A DNA stretch of 62,614 nt from a virus, in IMG/VR virus record IMGVR_UViG_3300045961_000121, positions 1 through 62,614 of that record. One strand, given 5' to 3'. The position numbers and the translations under genes are program-made. The notes below the pieces were generated by a model that had not been told where the DNA came from, made no database searches, and worked only from the letters and a program-made list of their open reading frames with translations. Shown here in pieces: positions 16,110 to 28,004 of the stretch; the first letter of the stretch is position 1; every line of letters starts with the position of its first letter.

Positions 16110-17306
16110 GTGTACGAGGGCTATCTGGCGATGGACGGCATCGAGGTCGTCAACACCCACCGGGCTGCGGCGTACGCGGCTGCCGGTGGCCTGTCGTGGG
16201 TTCAGGGCTGCTCGGAGTGCTCCAGCGTGGTCGCTGGACTGGGCGGCGAGTACGAGACGCCGCTGCTGGACGCCAAGCGCCTCGACCCGCCGCCGTGGTG
16301 GGACGGCAGCATGGACGCGGCTGAGTTCTTCGGCCTGATCGGGGTGTCGGTGTCCAACGCCGACGACTCAACGCGCCGGATCGAGGTGCTGTCCGGGGCT
16401 GCGGGCAGCGGGCACTTCGGGGCGCTGCGGTACTCGGTGCGGTCCCTGACGGTGCGGGCCATCGCGGTCGCGGCGTCGGACTGCGCGCTGGGCTACGGGC
16501 TGGAGTGGCTGCGCTCGATCGACGCGGGCTCCACCTGCAACTCGGTGACGACTGAGATGTACGACTGCTGCCCGAACGTGACGCAGGCCGACTGCGAGGA
16601 CCCGGAGTGCATCGACCAGTGCGTGCAGCGTCGGCTGCGGCTGTTCTTCGGGTCGCGGATCACGCAGGGCCCGACTGTGTTGCGGCGTCGGGAGATGAAC
16701 GGGCGCGGCGCGATGGCCGAGGTCGAGTTCGTCATCACGGTGACCGACCCGTACATCTACTCGTTCGTGCCCGCGTATGCGCAGGCGATCCCGCAGGCGG
16801 TGCTGTGGGAGGACCCGGTGCAGGGGCGGTCGGCGCAGCCGGTGGACGCGTTCGCGGCGGCGGTGACCTACGCGGCCCCGCCGCCGGTGTTCCGCCCGGA
16901 GCCCCGATTTCTGCCGCGCACGGTGTGGGAGCGGCAGGAGGTGGCTGTCCCGGCGCCGGAGTTCGGCACGTCGGTGGCTCCGCTCATCACCGTGGAGTCG
17001 GCACAGTTCGTCCCGTCGGTGCGGCTCACCCTGTCGGATGCGTCAGGTGGGCAGGTGGCCCAGTGGCGGATGGAGGGATTTCCCACCGGTGGGAAGGTGA
17101 CGCTGGACCTGCGAGCCCGGTCGGTGACCACGGAGTCCAACGGGATCGTGCGCCGCAACGACGCGTTTGTGACGGACCCGTCCGGTGGTCCGGCCCGGTG
17201 GCCGCGTGACCTGCCGAAGGGCGAGTACCTGCTGGCGGTGGACCGCGCTTTGGGTACTGATCCGCTGGAGGTGGCCGTGACGGTGATGGGCCGGGTGAGC
17301 CCCTGA
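16110..17306 (+). CDS. Minor tail protein, probable distal tail protein
   Basis: The 398-residue protein directly after the tape measure starts at GTG 16110 behind AGGAGG. Order and size fit the Dit-like baseplate ring. It carries a Cys-rich insertion (D-C-C-P-N ... C-E-D-P-E-C) and a Pro-rich linker, then a beta-rich C-terminal domain. A palindrome copy lies in that domain. Confidence 0.65.
   Translation: MYEGYLAMDGIEVVNTHRAAAYAAAGGLSWVQGCSECSSVVAGLGGEYETPLLDAKRLDPPPWWDGSMDAAEFFGLIGVSVSNADDSTRRIEVLSGAAGSGHFGALRYSVRSLTVRAIAVAASDCALGYGLEWLRSIDAGSTCNSVTTEMYDCCPNVTQADCEDPECIDQCVQRRLRLFFGSRITQGPTVLRRREMNGRGAMAEVEFVITVTDPYIYSFVPAYAQAIPQAVLWEDPVQGRSAQPVDAFAAAVTYAAPPPVFRPEPRFLPRTVWERQEVAVPAPEFGTSVAPLITVESAQFVPSVRLTLSDASGGQVAQWRMEGFPTGGKVTLDLRARSVTTESNGIVRRNDAFVTDPSGGPARWPRDLPKGEYLLAVDRALGTDPLEVAVTVMGRVSP
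17080..17095. promoter_or_regulatory. Dispersed palindrome, candidate operator 3
   Basis: 16-bp version TTCCCACCGGTGGGAA, inside the minor tail gene (read F-P-T-G-G). Confidence 0.55.
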
Positions 17307-18400
17307 TGCTCGGCTGTGGGGAACATCAGGCGTTCATCGTGGCCCGTGGTGGCGGCACGATCCTCTACGAGTTGGACCGGCTGGAGTTCGTGGACTGGGA
17401 GCGGACCCGCGACGACATCTCGCAGGCGTACGTCCGGGTCGGCGCGGGCGCGGGCTGTTGCGGGGAACTCGGCGGGCTGCTGGCCGGGCACCACGAACTG
17501 CACCTGTACCGGGATGGGGACAAGGTGTGGGAGGGGCCGGTGGTGCGGCCCGAGTTCGCGTCTGACTCGGTGACGATCTACGCCAACGACATCCTGTGGG
17601 TGGCCAAGAACACGGTGCTGGAGAAGGCGTACAACAAGGCGTACCCGAACATCGCCAAGTGCGGGTGGGTGATGAACTGGCTGCTCAAGGACCAGACGTT
17701 CGCCAAGTACGGCGACCCGTGGAACGCCGACGACCGCATCCACTGGGTGCAGGGCTCGGATGACCCGTCCACGTCGGCTGCCGTCAAGGCGTGGTCGATG
17801 ACGACGTGGGAGGACTTCGACAAGTTCGCCGAGGACCGTGGGATGGACTACACGGTGGTGGGCCGGGACATCTACTTCTGGGACACGCACCTCAAGTGGA
17901 TGACCCTGCCGTACCCGCTGGTCAACGACTACCTGACTGGGGGGATGGAGGTTGTGGAGTACGGCAACGAGTTCGCCACCCGGGTGATCGTGACCAACGG
18001 CAACGGCTACGCGTCGCAGGCGGTGGCCCCGGCGTGGGCGATCTCCAAGTACGGGTACATCGACCACCTGCTGTCGTCGTACAACGAGGCAGCGGGCAAC
18101 GAGGTGCCGACGACCGAGGAGAAGAAGGCGTGGCAGGAGCAGGCACAGTCCTCGCTGGACGCGTCGTTCCCGGCGCCGATCCGGGTGCGGGTGCCGGACA
18201 ACTCGACGCTGGTGCCGGATGCCCCGTACGAGATCAACGACCTCGTGGCCGGGGCGTGGGTGCAGGTGGTGTCCACGGACCTGTGCAAGTCGGTGGACCA
18301 GTGGCACAAGATCGACCGGGTGCACGTTCGGCAGCAGGACGGTGAGGAGAAGGTGGAGATCACGACGACTGCCGCGCCGGAGAACGTGGTGGAGCCATGA
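17306..18400 (+). CDS. Minor tail protein, baseplate hub (Tal)-like
   Basis: The 364-residue protein overlaps the previous stop by one base. The N-terminal half (V-D-W-E-R-T-R-D-D-I-S-Q-A) and central W-V-A-K-N-T-V-L-E region resemble the tail hub proteins of Gram-positive siphoviruses, which close the tube and carry fibres. No lytic or hydrolase motif is obvious. Confidence 0.65.
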   Translation: MLGCGEHQAFIVARGGGTILYELDRLEFVDWERTRDDISQAYVRVGAGAGCCGELGGLLAGHHELHLYRDGDKVWEGPVVRPEFASDSVTIYANDILWVAKNTVLEKAYNKAYPNIAKCGWVMNWLLKDQTFAKYGDPWNADDRIHWVQGSDDPSTSAAVKAWSMTTWEDFDKFAEDRGMDYTVVGRDIYFWDTHLKWMTLPYPLVNDYLTGGMEVVEYGNEFATRVIVTNGNGYASQAVAPAWAISKYGYIDHLLSSYNEAAGNEVPTTEEKKAWQEQAQSSLDASFPAPIRVRVPDNSTLVPDAPYEINDLVAGAWVQVVSTDLCKSVDQWHKIDRVHVRQQDGEEKVEITTTAAPENVVEP

Positions 18401-18660
18401 AGTCGAACCGTCTGGATGCGCAGGACAACTTCCTGTCGTGGATGCGGCTGGTGAACAAGCGGATCACCCGGATGGAGCGCAAGGGTCGCGTCGATCTGCT
18501 GGGCGCCACGACGGAGGATGCTGCCCGTGACGGGCAACTCGCGGTGCGCACGTTCTCCGAGATTCCTGAACTGGAGCCGGGCACTGCGGTGCATGTGCTG
18601 GACGAGGATGTCGTGTACGTGCAGGACTCGATGACGCGGGCGTGGCAGGCAGCCCCCTAG
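18397..18660 (+). CDS. Small minor tail protein
   Basis: The 87-residue protein overlaps the hub gene by four bases (ATGA). It starts with a basic helical region and ends in a beta motif V-Y-V-Q-D-S-M-T-R-A-W-Q. It is likely a linker between the tail tip and the fibres that follow. Confidence 0.6.
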   Translation: MKSNRLDAQDNFLSWMRLVNKRITRMERKGRVDLLGATTEDAARDGQLAVRTFSEIPELEPGTAVHVLDEDVVYVQDSMTRAWQAAP

Positions 18661-18698
18661 GTGGTCCCCCGCCCCTACCATGAGCGTCAGGAGGAACC

Positions 18699-20459
18699 AT
18701 GAGCAGCAGGAACCCCGGCAACATCCCACGTCCCGCGTCGGTTGAGGACTGCTACAGCCCGGCGTTCACCGCTGGTCCTCCCGGGCCGATCGGCCCGACT
18801 GGTGCGAAGGGCGACTTCGGCCCGACGGGTCCGACTGGGCCGTGTGGCCCGATCGGTCCGACGGGACCGTTCGGTGGTCCGACCGGCCCGACCGGTGAGG
18901 CTGGGCCGTTGGGGCCGACTGGCCCGACGGGGCAGCAGGGGTTGCAGGGCTGGCAGGGTCCGGTCGGCCCGAAGGGTGACAAGGGTGACCGGGGCGACCG
19001 AGGACTTGACGGTCCGACTGGTCCGCAGGGCGTTCAGGGCGTTCAGGGCCAGCAGGGCACGGTGGGGCCGACCGGCTCGGTTGGGGCCACGGGTCCGACG
19101 GGTGCCAGTGGGGCTGCTGGGCCGACAGGGGCGTCGGGCCCGACCGGCTCGCAGGGGCCCACTGGTTCGGTTGGTCCAACGGGCCCGCAGGGTGTGGCCG
19201 GACCGACAGGGCCGAGTGGGGCGTCCGGCCCGCAGGGTGCGCAGGGTGTGACGGGGCCCACGGGTCCGCAGGGTGTGGCTGGCCCGACGGGTGCGTCTGG
19301 GCCTACCGGAGCATCTGGGGCCACTGGCCCGACGGGACCGGCTGGGGCCGACGGCAACTCGGTCACGATCAAGGGGTCGGTGGCGAACTCTGGTGCGCTG
19401 CCGCCGACCGGGAACGCCGAAGGTGACGGCTACATCACGAACAACGACGGCCACCTGTGGGTGTGGACCGGCACGGCGTGGTCCGATGTCGGCCTCGTGC
19501 GCGGCCCGACCGGCCCCACGGGCAGCGTGGGCCTCACTGGCCCGACCGGCCCGACTGGCTCTGCTGGAACCGTTGGTGCCACGGGCCCGACTGGGGCTGC
19601 CGGGGCTGCCGGTGCCACGGGCCCGACTGGGGCTTCGGGGGCCGTCGGTGCGACCGGCCCAAGCGGCGTGGCTGGTGCAGTCGGCCCGACCGGCCCGTCC
19701 GGGGCGAAGGGTGACACCGGCAACACGGGCGCCACGGGCCCGACGGGCCCTGCGGGTGCTGCGGGGCCGACCGGTCCGACTGGCGCTCAAGGGCCGCAGG
19801 GCGTGCAGGGCCAGCAGGGCGTGCAGGGCGTGCAGGGCATCCCCGGGCCTACCGAGGTGTCTACCGACCCGAACAACATGGCCACCCTCGGCGGCGACGG
19901 GCTGCTGTTCGTTCCGCTGGTCACCGGCGGCACCGGCACGGATGAGGTCATCATCCAGCCGTCGCTGCCCGACGACCCCGATCTGGAACTGTGGGTGGAC
20001 CCCAGCGCCTCGGCGGGTGCCTTGTCGCTGGAGCACTCGGCGCTAGCAGCACTCGGCGCTGACGACCATCCGCAGTACCTCAACGAGGCGCGCGGCGACG
20101 CCCGGTACGTTCCGGCGGCGGGCGGCACGATGACCGGGCAGTTGTCACTCCCGGCCCCGTCTAGTGCGTCCAGCGCAGCCCGCAAGAGCGACGTGGATGC
20201 GGTGGCGAACCGCAGCGTGATCGCAGGCAACGGCCTGACCGGCGGCGGCGCGCTGACCGCTGACCGTACGATCAACGTCGGCGCCGGAACAGGCATCTCG
20301 GTGGCCGCTGATCTGGTGGCGCTGGACACCGCATTCGCTGACGCCCGGTACCTGACCCGCGACGCTGGCACCGGGAACAGCGAGGCGGTCATCTCGTCCA
20401 CTGCGGCACCGTCGGGCACGCCCAGCCAAGGCGTCGGCACCGTGTGGGTCCAATACTGA
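18699..20459 (+). CDS. Collagen-like tail fibre 1
   Basis: The 586-residue fibre has Gly-X-Y triplets, mainly G-P-T and G-P-Q, from about residue 28 to 215 and 275 to 385. They are interrupted by a 55-residue module (V-T-I-K-G-S-V ... [10 protein letters not shown]) that recurs in the fibre at 22212. The C-terminal 190 residues are globular ([12 protein letters not shown]) and resemble phage fibre heads. Such proteins form trimeric stalks. The region is repetitive in sequence, so assembly collapse or expansion is possible. Confidence 0.85.
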   Translation: MSSRNPGNIPRPASVEDCYSPAFTAGPPGPIGPTGAKGDFGPTGPTGPCGPIGPTGPFGGPTGPTGEAGPLGPTGPTGQQGLQGWQGPVGPKGDKGDRGDRGLDGPTGPQGVQGVQGQQGTVGPTGSVGATGPTGASGAAGPTGASGPTGSQGPTGSVGPTGPQGVAGPTGPSGASGPQGAQGVTGPTGPQGVAGPTGASGPTGASGATGPTGPAGADGNSVTIKGSVANSGALPPTGNAEGDGYITNNDGHLWVWTGTAWSDVGLVRGPTGPTGSVGLTGPTGPTGSAGTVGATGPTGAAGAAGATGPTGASGAVGATGPSGVAGAVGPTGPSGAKGDTGNTGATGPTGPAGAAGPTGPTGAQGPQGVQGQQGVQGVQGIPGPTEVSTDPNNMATLGGDGLLFVPLVTGGTGTDEVIIQPSLPDDPDLELWVDPSASAGALSLEHSALAALGADDHPQYLNEARGDARYVPAAGGTMTGQLSLPAPSSASSAARKSDVDAVANRSVIAGNGLTGGGALTADRTINVGAGTGISVAADLVALDTAFADARYLTRDAGTGNSEAVISSTAAPSGTPSQGVGTVWVQY

Positions 20460-20469
20460 GGAGGTCCCC

Positions 20470-22197
20470 GTGCCGGTGTCGGTGTGGAACGGCTCGTCGT
20501 GGGTGCCTGCCAAGGCGATGCCGGTGTGGAACGGCTCGTCGTGGGTGCCGGGCAAGAAGGCGAAGGTGTGGAACGGCTCGTCGTGGGTGCTCGCATGGGT
20601 GCCGCCGGTCGTCTCAGCCACCCTGTCGCTGTCCAAGACCGGGGTCAGCACGGGGGAGGCGTACAGCGTCACCCTGACCGCGCCGGGCGGCTTCCCCGAG
20701 GGTGCTGTGGTCACGTTCCGGTTCACCGGCTACTCGACCACGGTCAACCCGGCAGAGGGCGCGACGACGGCCACCATCTCTGGGGCATCGCACGCCTCGG
20801 CTGGGTCGTTCGCGTGGTACGCCGACGTGGCGACCAAGGGCGGCAACACTACGTTCGGGCCGACCACCCAGACGGCGACCGTGCCTGCACCGACACACTT
20901 CCATGAGGTCGTTCCGTCGGGGTCCGGGCGGCAGCAGATTCAGGACGCGATGGACCGCGCCTACAACTTCTTCATGGCCAATCAGACCGGCACGGCGGTG
21001 AACTTCGACAACGAGCAGACGATGGCCTGCGTCGAACTTCCGGCTGGCGCCACGTACACCCTCGACGGCCCGCTCTACGTCCGGCGCGGTGTGCGCCTGA
21101 TCGGCGGCGGGTCCGGCGCGTCCCGCCCACTCATCAACGCGCAGACCGCTGACTCGATCATGTTCCGCACCGGCAACAACGGCGGCGGCGGCTACCTGTC
21201 CCCGTTCTACGACTGGCTGGTGCAGAACATCCGGCTGAACTGCTCGGGCTGGACGGGCGGGTTCTCCATCTCGCACTGCAAGCGGTTCCGCATCAAGGGC
21301 TGCGACTTCACCGGGCTCGGCGGCAAGAAGCACTACGTCGAGATCAACTCCTCCGGCGGGCCTCGGGCGGACGGCACGTTCAACGTGGAGGTGCTGAACT
21401 GCTACTTTACGATGCCGAACGGCTCATCGAACCCGAACAAGCCGCGTCGCACCGAGGACGAGTGCGTGCAGGCTGACTACTCGTGGACAGCCTCAGCGTC
21501 GGACGTGGCCAACGACGGCACGATGGCGAACAACATCCTCGTGGACGGCTGCACGTTCTACCGGGTGCCCCGGGGCGTCGGCAGCCACCACTACGAGGAT
21601 GGTGTTGGTGGCGAGGCCCCTCCGCTGGGCATCCACGCCAACATCGTCGTCCAGAACTGCACTTTCCAAGAGGTCAACCCGACCACCTACGGAGATGGGG
21701 CGAACGGGTCCGGGTCCGAGGGTGCGGTGAGGGCGTACTTCTGGTCCAACGTGCACATCCTGAGCAACACGTTCATCGACTGCCTCCAGCCGATCAACCT
21801 CTACATCCAAGCCGAAGCCTCGACGCGCAACGGGGAGCCGCGCTACACCCGGATCGCGGGCAACGTCATCCGCAACAAGACCTCGACCCGTCCCGGGATC
21901 AACGCCACCTCGGCGCACCCGACGCTGCGTTTCGAGCAGGTGCTCGTGGAGTACAACAACGTGGACGGGACGTGGGGCGGCACGGACTACTTCGTGGCGA
22001 TCGAGGACACCGGTACGGAGACGCTGCCCGCGTCGGCTGACACGGTGGTGATCCGCAACAACCTGTTCGCTCCGTCGAACCTGACTGTTGCTGAGGAGAA
22101 GGCGTACAACAAGTACCGGGCGAAGGGCTCAAACAACGCGGGCGGCGTGCTGATCTACGACAACACCGTCAGCGACGGCGCTGTGGACAACTCGTAG
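20470..22197 (+). CDS. Tailspike-like protein with beta-helix and WNGSSWV repeats
   Basis: The 575-residue protein opens with three tandem V-W-N-G-S-S-W-V repeats spaced 16-18 residues apart, then an Ig-like domain (about 45-140), then a long right-handed beta-helix region ([11 protein letters not shown], repeated N-x-x-V/I turns to about 560). Beta-helix spikes typically bind or cleave surface polysaccharide. Catalytic residues cannot be assigned by eye. The start GTG 20470 follows GAGG. The W-N-G-x-x-W-V motif recurs at the C-terminus of the 25165 protein. Confidence 0.75.
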   Translation: MPVSVWNGSSWVPAKAMPVWNGSSWVPGKKAKVWNGSSWVLAWVPPVVSATLSLSKTGVSTGEAYSVTLTAPGGFPEGAVVTFRFTGYSTTVNPAEGATTATISGASHASAGSFAWYADVATKGGNTTFGPTTQTATVPAPTHFHEVVPSGSGRQQIQDAMDRAYNFFMANQTGTAVNFDNEQTMACVELPAGATYTLDGPLYVRRGVRLIGGGSGASRPLINAQTADSIMFRTGNNGGGGYLSPFYDWLVQNIRLNCSGWTGGFSISHCKRFRIKGCDFTGLGGKKHYVEINSSGGPRADGTFNVEVLNCYFTMPNGSSNPNKPRRTEDECVQADYSWTASASDVANDGTMANNILVDGCTFYRVPRGVGSHHYEDGVGGEAPPLGIHANIVVQNCTFQEVNPTTYGDGANGSGSEGAVRAYFWSNVHILSNTFIDCLQPINLYIQAEASTRNGEPRYTRIAGNVIRNKTSTRPGINATSAHPTLRFEQVLVEYNNVDGTWGGTDYFVAIEDTGTETLPASADTVVIRNNLFAPSNLTVAEEKAYNKYRAKGSNNAGGVLIYDNTVSDGAVDNS

Positions 22198-22211
22198 GGG
22201 AGGATGGCGCC

Positions 22212-25163
22212 ATGAGCCTGCTGATGGTGACGGTGTTCGACCGGTACCTGCGTGCCGACGGGACGCCGCACACCGGCAGTGTCGCGTTCACCCCGCTCAC
22301 GACGGCGCCGAACATGAACGCGCCGGGCACGGTCACCGAGACTCCGGTGGAGGCCCCGCTCGATGCGGACGGGTCGTTCAGCGCGGAGTTGATCGACTCG
22401 TTCGACCCGGGCTGGATGGTCGATGGCCCGGTGATCTACAAGGTGCGGGTCCGCCTCGATGGGGTGGACCTGACGTACCGGGCGATCTTCACCGGGTCGG
22501 AGCCGATCCGGCTGTCCGACGTGCTGCCGACGGACTGCATCCCCGGGCCGATCATCCCGGTGCCGGGCGCTCAGGGCCCGACGGGTCCGACGGGTGAGGC
22601 TGGGCCGACTGGGCCTCTGGGGCCGACCGGCCCGGCGGGGATCGCGGGCCCGACGGGTGCTCAGGGTCCGACTGGGATGCAGGGCCCGGCTGGCGCGTTG
22701 GGCCCGACCGGTGCTCAGGGTAGCGCCGGGCCGACCGGACCAACCGGGACATCGGGGGCCACAGGTCCGACGGGTGCATCCGGGTCGTCGGGACCGGCTG
22801 GCCCGACTGGGCCGACTGGCGTGCAGGGGCCTGCTGGCTCTGCTGGTCCGCAGGGGCCTGCTGGCCCGACCGGTGCGACCGGGGCCACGGGCGCTACCGG
22901 CGCGGCTTCGACGGTACCCGGCCCGACAGGCCCGACAGGTGCCACAGGTCAGCGCGGTGCGACCGGCTCCACTGGTGCGTCGGGCCCGACCGGCCCGACT
23001 GGGGCATCAGGCCCGCAGGGTGTGCAGGGCGTCCAAGGTCCGACTGGGCCGCAGGGAGTCGCTGGCCCGACGGGGCCACAGGGGGTGGCCGGTCCGACCG
23101 GCCCAACCGGCGCGCAGGGTGTCGTCGGCCCGACTGGTCCCACCGGCGGGCAGGGTGTCGCTGGCCCTACCGGCCCGACTGGGGCGCAGGGTGTGCAGGG
23201 TGTGCAGGGTCCGACCGGCGCTGCTGGTCCGACGGGTCCGACGGGCGCACTGGGTCCGACAGGCCCGACTGGGGCATCGGGTCCGACTGGAGCGGCTTCG
23301 ACGGTACCCGGTCCGACCGGTCCGACTGGTGCGACGGGCTCGCCGGGCACGGGCGTCACGATCAAGGGCTCGGTGGACGACTCCGGCCAACTTCCCACGG
23401 TGGGAAATGCGACCGGCGACGGGTACATCACCACGGACACCGGCCATCTGTGGACGTGGGACGGTGACTCGTGGGTGGACGCGGGCCCGATCGTCGGCCC
23501 CACCGGCCCGACTGGTGCGACGGGTCTGACGGGGGCGACTGGGCCTACCGGGGCTCAGGGCCCGCAGGGCTCGCAGGGCGTGCAGGGCGTCACCGGTCCG
23601 ACGGGTCCGCAGGGGCTCCAAGGTGTGATCGGCCCCACTGGTCCGCAGGGCGTTGCGGGGCCCACGGGTCCGACCGGGACTGGGGGTGCTGCTGGTGCCA
23701 CCGGCCCGACCGGTCCATCGGGGGCTGTCGGTGCCACTGGTCCGACCGGGGCTCAGGGAGGTGTCGGCCCGACTGGCCCGACTGGGGCGTCCGGCAGCGT
23801 CGGTCCCACCGGCCCGCAGGGGGTCGCAGGTCCGACTGGTCCGACGGGCGCATCGGGTGCGGCTGGGTCGATCGGTCCTACCGGCCCGACGGGTGCGTCT
23901 GGCACGGCTGGTGCGACGGGATCGACCGGACCGACTGGGCCCACGGGCGCGCAGGGCATTCAGGGGGTGGCCGGGCCGACCGGGCCGCAGGGCTCCATCG
24001 GCCCAACGGGACCACAGGGCGTGCAGGGCGTCATCGGCCCCACCGGTGCCACGGGAGCAGCGTCCACGGTGCCCGGCCCCACCGGGCCGACTGGGGCCAG
24101 CGGCACGGCTGGTGCTACGGGTGCCACGGGTCCGACCGGCGCGTCTGGCCCGCAGGGCATTCAGGGTCCGACTGGGCCGCAGGGTGTGCAGGGCATTCAG
24201 GGCAACACCGGTGCCACTGGCCCGACGGGTGCGAGCGGGACGGCGGGTGCCACAGGCGCCACTGGGCCGACGGGTGCGGTAGGCCCGACCGGGCCGCAGG
24301 GCATTCAGGGTGTCGCTGGTCCCACAGGTGCGCAGGGCACCGTTGGTCCGACCGGTCCGACAGGGGCGTCAGGAACAGCGGGCTCGACGGGTGCGACTGG
24401 TCCCACCGGCGCATCCGGCCCGACGGGACCGGCTGGTTCCATCGGGCCCACTGGCGCGTCTGGAACGGCGGGCCCGACAGGCCCCACGGGGGCCTCTGGT
24501 GCCACGGGGCCGACAGGCGCATCTGGCACTGCTGGCACAGTGGGTCCGACTGGGCCAACTGGGGAGCCCGGCCCGACGGTGGTGTCCACGGACCCGAACA
24601 ACGCGGCCACCATCGGTGGTGACGGATTCATCTACGTCGATGCGTCCGGCATGGGCGGCGGCACCGGGGACCACGGGGAACTGACCGGGCTGGCTGACGA
24701 CGACCACCTCCAGTACCCGCTGATGTTCGCGCAGCCGGACACCCCGTCGCTGCCGGTGCCGGTCAGCGAGCGGACCGCGCTGTGGTGGGACACCGACGAC
24801 GACCCGGTGGGCACCGGCCCGCAGGGCCCGATCGGCCCGACCGGTCCCACTGGCCCGCAGGGGGTTGTCGGCCCGACAGGACCGACCGGCCCACAGGGCA
24901 TCCAAGGCATCCAAGGCATTCAGGGCATCCAAGGTGTGCAGGGACCGACCGGCCCCACGGGCCCGCAGGGCATCCAAGGGCCGACTGGGCCTACCGGGCC
25001 GCAAGGTGTCATCGGGCCGACCGGACCGACCGGGCCCCTTGGTCCGACCGGCCCCACGGGACCGACCGGGCCTACTGGTCCGACGGGCAACGCGAACGTC
25101 ATCATCTCGGCCACCCGCCCGGCGTCTGCCGATCCGGGCACGATCTGGGTGCCGAGCACCTGA
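22212..25163 (+). CDS. Collagen-like tail fibre 2 (giant)
   Basis: The 983-residue fibre has a globular N-terminal domain (about 1-110, [13 protein letters not shown]) that probably docks to the tail. It is followed by several hundred residues of G-P-T-rich triplets, one copy of the 55-residue V-T-I-K-G module, and a short globular island ([16 protein letters not shown]) before a final collagen segment. G-A-A-S-T-V-P-G breaks recur three times and may be flexible hinges. One palindrome copy lies inside the V-T-I-K-G module. Confidence 0.85.
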   Translation: MSLLMVTVFDRYLRADGTPHTGSVAFTPLTTAPNMNAPGTVTETPVEAPLDADGSFSAELIDSFDPGWMVDGPVIYKVRVRLDGVDLTYRAIFTGSEPIRLSDVLPTDCIPGPIIPVPGAQGPTGPTGEAGPTGPLGPTGPAGIAGPTGAQGPTGMQGPAGALGPTGAQGSAGPTGPTGTSGATGPTGASGSSGPAGPTGPTGVQGPAGSAGPQGPAGPTGATGATGATGAASTVPGPTGPTGATGQRGATGSTGASGPTGPTGASGPQGVQGVQGPTGPQGVAGPTGPQGVAGPTGPTGAQGVVGPTGPTGGQGVAGPTGPTGAQGVQGVQGPTGAAGPTGPTGALGPTGPTGASGPTGAASTVPGPTGPTGATGSPGTGVTIKGSVDDSGQLPTVGNATGDGYITTDTGHLWTWDGDSWVDAGPIVGPTGPTGATGLTGATGPTGAQGPQGSQGVQGVTGPTGPQGLQGVIGPTGPQGVAGPTGPTGTGGAAGATGPTGPSGAVGATGPTGAQGGVGPTGPTGASGSVGPTGPQGVAGPTGPTGASGAAGSIGPTGPTGASGTAGATGSTGPTGPTGAQGIQGVAGPTGPQGSIGPTGPQGVQGVIGPTGATGAASTVPGPTGPTGASGTAGATGATGPTGASGPQGIQGPTGPQGVQGIQGNTGATGPTGASGTAGATGATGPTGAVGPTGPQGIQGVAGPTGAQGTVGPTGPTGASGTAGSTGATGPTGASGPTGPAGSIGPTGASGTAGPTGPTGASGATGPTGASGTAGTVGPTGPTGEPGPTVVSTDPNNAATIGGDGFIYVDASGMGGGTGDHGELTGLADDDHLQYPLMFAQPDTPSLPVPVSERTALWWDTDDDPVGTGPQGPIGPTGPTGPQGVVGPTGPTGPQGIQGIQGIQGIQGVQGPTGPTGPQGIQGPTGPTGPQGVIGPTGPTGPLGPTGPTGPTGPTGPTGNANVIISATRPASADPGTIWVPST
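23392..23406. promoter_or_regulatory. Dispersed palindrome, candidate operator 4
   Basis: TTCCCAC-G-GTGGGAA inside the giant fibre, read L-P-T-V-G-N. The paralogous module in fibre 1 has L-P-P-T-G-N and no site. Confidence 0.6.
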
Positions 25164-25164
25164 T

Positions 25165-25695
25165 ATGCCTGTCGCCCGGTTCCGCGCCTCGACGTTCACC
25201 GCGCCCGACTTCGCCAGCACTGCGCTCGCGGTGGACGCCGGGTCCGGCACGTACGCGACGTGGACGAACGCCGCCCGGCGCGGGGAGACGATCTCGACGT
25301 TCGGCGGGTTCGACTTCTCCGCGATCCCGGGCGCATCCACGATCAACTCGGTGACCGCATTCCTGCGGCACTACGAGTCATCCACTGGCGACATGAACAC
25401 CGTCACCGTGGACGGCTCCGGCGTGACGACGGTGACAGCCGCAACGGAGCACAGCGTCGCTCTGGCGGCGGCGCTGCCGACCACGGTGGAAGTCGTGCAC
25501 CTGCGCGGCAACAACACGCGCTCGACCACCTGCTACGTGGACTACCTTGACATCGAGGTGGACTACACGCTGCCACCGGAAGCGGCAGCGTGGAACGGCA
25601 CGGCGTGGGTCACTCCCGAGGTGTGGAACGGCACGCACTGGGTGGTCCCCGAGGTGTGGAACGGCACGCGCTGGGTTCCGCTAGGAGGTTTCTGA
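25165..25695 (+). CDS. Fibre-associated protein with C-terminal WNGT-WV repeats
   Basis: The 176-residue protein has a beta-sandwich-like body (about 1-135) and then three copies of W-N-G-T-x-W-V. The start ATG is two bases after the fibre 2 stop. The repeat matches the N-terminal triple of the tailspike at 20470 and the single W-V-P elements at the start of the small fibres, suggesting an adaptor. Function inferred only from pattern and position. Confidence 0.6.
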   Translation: MPVARFRASTFTAPDFASTALAVDAGSGTYATWTNAARRGETISTFGGFDFSAIPGASTINSVTAFLRHYESSTGDMNTVTVDGSGVTTVTAATEHSVALAAALPTTVEVVHLRGNNTRSTTCYVDYLDIEVDYTLPPEAAAWNGTAWVTPEVWNGTHWVVPEVWNGTRWVPLGGF

Positions 25696-26387
25696 TGGGT
25701 GTGCTCAAGGTCTGGGATGAGGTGACCCAGCAGTACGTGCCGGTCATCGGCGCGCAAGGCCCGACCGGGCCAACGGGTCCGCAGGGGATCGTCGGCCCCA
25801 CTGGTCCGACTGGTCCGCAGGGCGTCACCGGCCCCACCGGTCCGCAAGGCATCCAAGGGCCGACCGGCCCTACTGGGCCGCAGGGCATCCAAGGTGTTCA
25901 GGGTGTAACTGGGCCGACCGGTGCGACTGGCGCCACTGGCCCCACCGGACCGACCGGACCGGGTGTCACGTTGTCGGCCACGGCAGGAGCAATGCTGACA
26001 CCGGACATCGCCGGGGCGGCTGGAGTGGGCACCACAGCGGCTCGCGCCGATCACGTCCACAACGTGCCTGCGGCGACGCCCGTGGCACTTGGAGCAGCCG
26101 CAGCCGAAGGGACCTCCGCGAACTTCGCGCGCAGCGACCACATCCACCCGTACCCGACGGCAGTGAACGTCGGCGCCGACCCGGCTGGGTCAGCAACGGC
26201 AGCACGCAACGACGCCTACTCCTACACCGATGGGCAGTTGGCAGGCCACGAGGCGGCGGCGGACCCTCACCCGCAATACCTCACCGCAGCAGAGGCCGCC
26301 GCGCTCAAGGAGGTGGAGGTCGGAACCACGGCACCGACTGATCCGTCAGTGCTGCTGTGGATTGATGAGGGGAGCAACTACCCCTGA
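25695..26387 (+). CDS. Collagen-like small fibre 3
   Basis: The 230-residue fibre opens with an N-terminal docking segment [10 protein letters not shown] ... Y-V-P, then about 20 G-P-T/G-P-Q triplets, then a globular head resembling other phage fibre ends (A-D-H-V-H-N-V and H-I-H-P, metal-binding-like). The start overlaps the previous stop by one base, and the stop overlaps the next ATG. Confidence 0.8.
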   Translation: MGVLKVWDEVTQQYVPVIGAQGPTGPTGPQGIVGPTGPTGPQGVTGPTGPQGIQGPTGPTGPQGIQGVQGVTGPTGATGATGPTGPTGPGVTLSATAGAMLTPDIAGAAGVGTTAARADHVHNVPAATPVALGAAAAEGTSANFARSDHIHPYPTAVNVGADPAGSATAARNDAYSYTDGQLAGHEAAADPHPQYLTAAEAAALKEVEVGTTAPTDPSVLLWIDEGSNYP

Positions 26388-26929
26388 TGGCTGTCCTCAA
26401 GTACCGGCGGTCGTCCGATGGGGCGATCACGCTGCAACCTCTCAAGGGGCCGACCGGCCCAACTGGTCCACAGGGGACTGCCGGTGGCACCGGCCCGACC
26501 GGCCCGACCGGCCCGGGAGGGGCGACTGGGCTCACCGGATCAGTCGGCCCTACGGGACCGACGGGCCTCACCGGTGACAAGGGCGCGACGGGCAACACCG
26601 GGGCCCAAGGACCGCAGGGCGCTCAGGGTGCGCAGGGTCCGGGCGGGGCTGCTGGCGCTCCTGCTGGCATCACGTTCCGGCGCGGTGAGGCGTACATCGT
26701 CCCGGTGGCCAACACTCCCACCGGTGTCGGCATCTCCTACTCCGGGTTCACCCAGAACCCGACGGTGTTTGCGTGTGCGCGCACGACGGTTCCCGGGACT
26801 GTCACATCATGCGGGGCGTACACCGGCCCGAGCACGACCAGTTCAGCGGTGAACGTGTTTCGGTCGAACACCACCGGCACGTACGTGCAGTGGATCGCTG
26901 TCGGCGTGGGAAGCCCGAGCACCCAATGA
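26387..26929 (+). CDS. Collagen-like small fibre 4 with lectin-like head
   Basis: The 180-residue fibre has N-terminal [11 protein letters not shown]-x-y triplets, then an 85-residue head with P-T-V-F-A-C-A-R-T and [15 protein letters not shown]. The head pattern (alternating strands ending in v-x-W-I-A-v-G) resembles H-type lectin domains. It is one of six tandem paralogs with divergent heads. Confidence 0.8.
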   Translation: MAVLKYRRSSDGAITLQPLKGPTGPTGPQGTAGGTGPTGPTGPGGATGLTGSVGPTGPTGLTGDKGATGNTGAQGPQGAQGAQGPGGAAGAPAGITFRRGEAYIVPVANTPTGVGISYSGFTQNPTVFACARTTVPGTVTSCGAYTGPSTTSSAVNVFRSNTTGTYVQWIAVGVGSPSTQ

Positions 26930-27474
26930 GCGTCGTGCGCTACAGGCGCTCATCGGATGGGGCGTGGACCCTGCTGGACCTTCCCTCTGGGCCGACCGGG
27001 CCGCAGGGGAACGCGGGCTCCGTCGGCCCCACTGGGCCCACTGGGCCGACGGGCAACACCGGGACGACGGGCGCGACGGGACCGACCGGGCCGCAGGGAG
27101 CGAAGGGCCTCACCGGCGACAAGGGTGCTACGGGCGCTCAGGGCATTCAGGGTCCACAGGGGCCACAGGGTGCCGTCGGCCCTGACGGTGACCCGACTTC
27201 GGGGGGCTACGGATCGCTGCGGTGGCGCATCGCGTGGGGCACGGTGTTCGTCAATGCTGCTGCCAGCACTCACACGGCGTGGTCGGCAGGGTACGGGTTC
27301 TCGTACACCGGCGGCCTGACTGCGATCTGCACCGGGGTGAAGAACAACTGGGGCGCTACGACGGCGGGCGCTGGCATCACCGCGCAGAACGCAGGCGATG
27401 TGCAGGGTGTGGTCTACAACAAGGGCAGCGCTGACACCTGCTACGTGGCGTGGATGTCGTGGGGGTACTGGTGA
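26926..27474 (+). CDS. Collagen-like small fibre 5 with lectin-like head
   Basis: The 182-residue paralog of the preceding fibre overlaps it by four bases (ATGA). N-terminal [12 protein letters not shown] and the triplet stalk are conserved. The head keeps the final C-Y-V-A-W-M-S-W-G strand but diverges elsewhere, which suggests a different ligand. Confidence 0.8.
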   Translation: MSVVRYRRSSDGAWTLLDLPSGPTGPQGNAGSVGPTGPTGPTGNTGTTGATGPTGPQGAKGLTGDKGATGAQGIQGPQGPQGAVGPDGDPTSGGYGSLRWRIAWGTVFVNAAASTHTAWSAGYGFSYTGGLTAICTGVKNNWGATTAGAGITAQNAGDVQGVVYNKGSADTCYVAWMSWGYW

Positions 27475-27475
27475 C

Positions 27476-27994
27476 ATGGCTGTCTTGAAGCGACGCACAG
27501 GGCCGGACACGTGGGAGGTCGTTGGCCTGCGTGGCCCGACTGGCCCGGCTGGTCCAGCGGGCAACACTGGGGCGCAGGGGCCGACTGGTCCTAAGGGTGC
27601 CACGGGTGGAACGGGGCTGGTCGGCCCTACCGGTCCTACTGGTCCGCAGGGCGCCAAGGGCGCGGTCGGCAACACCGGCGCGCAGGGTGCGCAGGGCATT
27701 CAGGGCGCTGGCGGGGCACAGGGCCCGAAGGGCCCTAACCACTACTGGCAGATCAGGGCTGGCTCGCCGACGATCACCCCGGTCGCCAACACGAACACGG
27801 CACTGACGGTGGCGTACTCCGCAGCATTCAGGGTGGTGCCGACGGTGGTCGTGTCGGCGCGATCGTCAGTGATCGGGACCACTGTGCGCAACGTGTCCGT
27901 GAACACACCGACTGCGGCTGATGTCACCATCTACGTCTACCGTACGAACACGACCGCAACGGTCGTGGACTACTTCGCCGTCGGTGAGCGATGA
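27476..27994 (+). CDS. Collagen-like small fibre 6 with lectin-like head
   Basis: The 172-residue paralog has the N-terminal motif [13 protein letters not shown], a stalk with G-A-K-G triplets, and a head with V-P-T-V-V-V-S-A-R and [16 protein letters not shown]. It is followed by the modification genes. Confidence 0.8.
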   Translation: MAVLKRRTGPDTWEVVGLRGPTGPAGPAGNTGAQGPTGPKGATGGTGLVGPTGPTGPQGAKGAVGNTGAQGAQGIQGAGGAQGPKGPNHYWQIRAGSPTITPVANTNTALTVAYSAAFRVVPTVVVSARSSVIGTTVRNVSVNTPTAADVTIYVYRTNTTATVVDYFAVGER

Positions 27995-28004
27995 GGAGAG
28001 TGCA

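Noticed and set aside
18752-25159. Long minus-strand frames rich in Gly-Pro-Val/Ala-Pro opposite the fibres
   Set aside because: They are mirror translations of the GC-rich Gly-X-Y repeats, lack ribosome-binding sites and oppose the operon.
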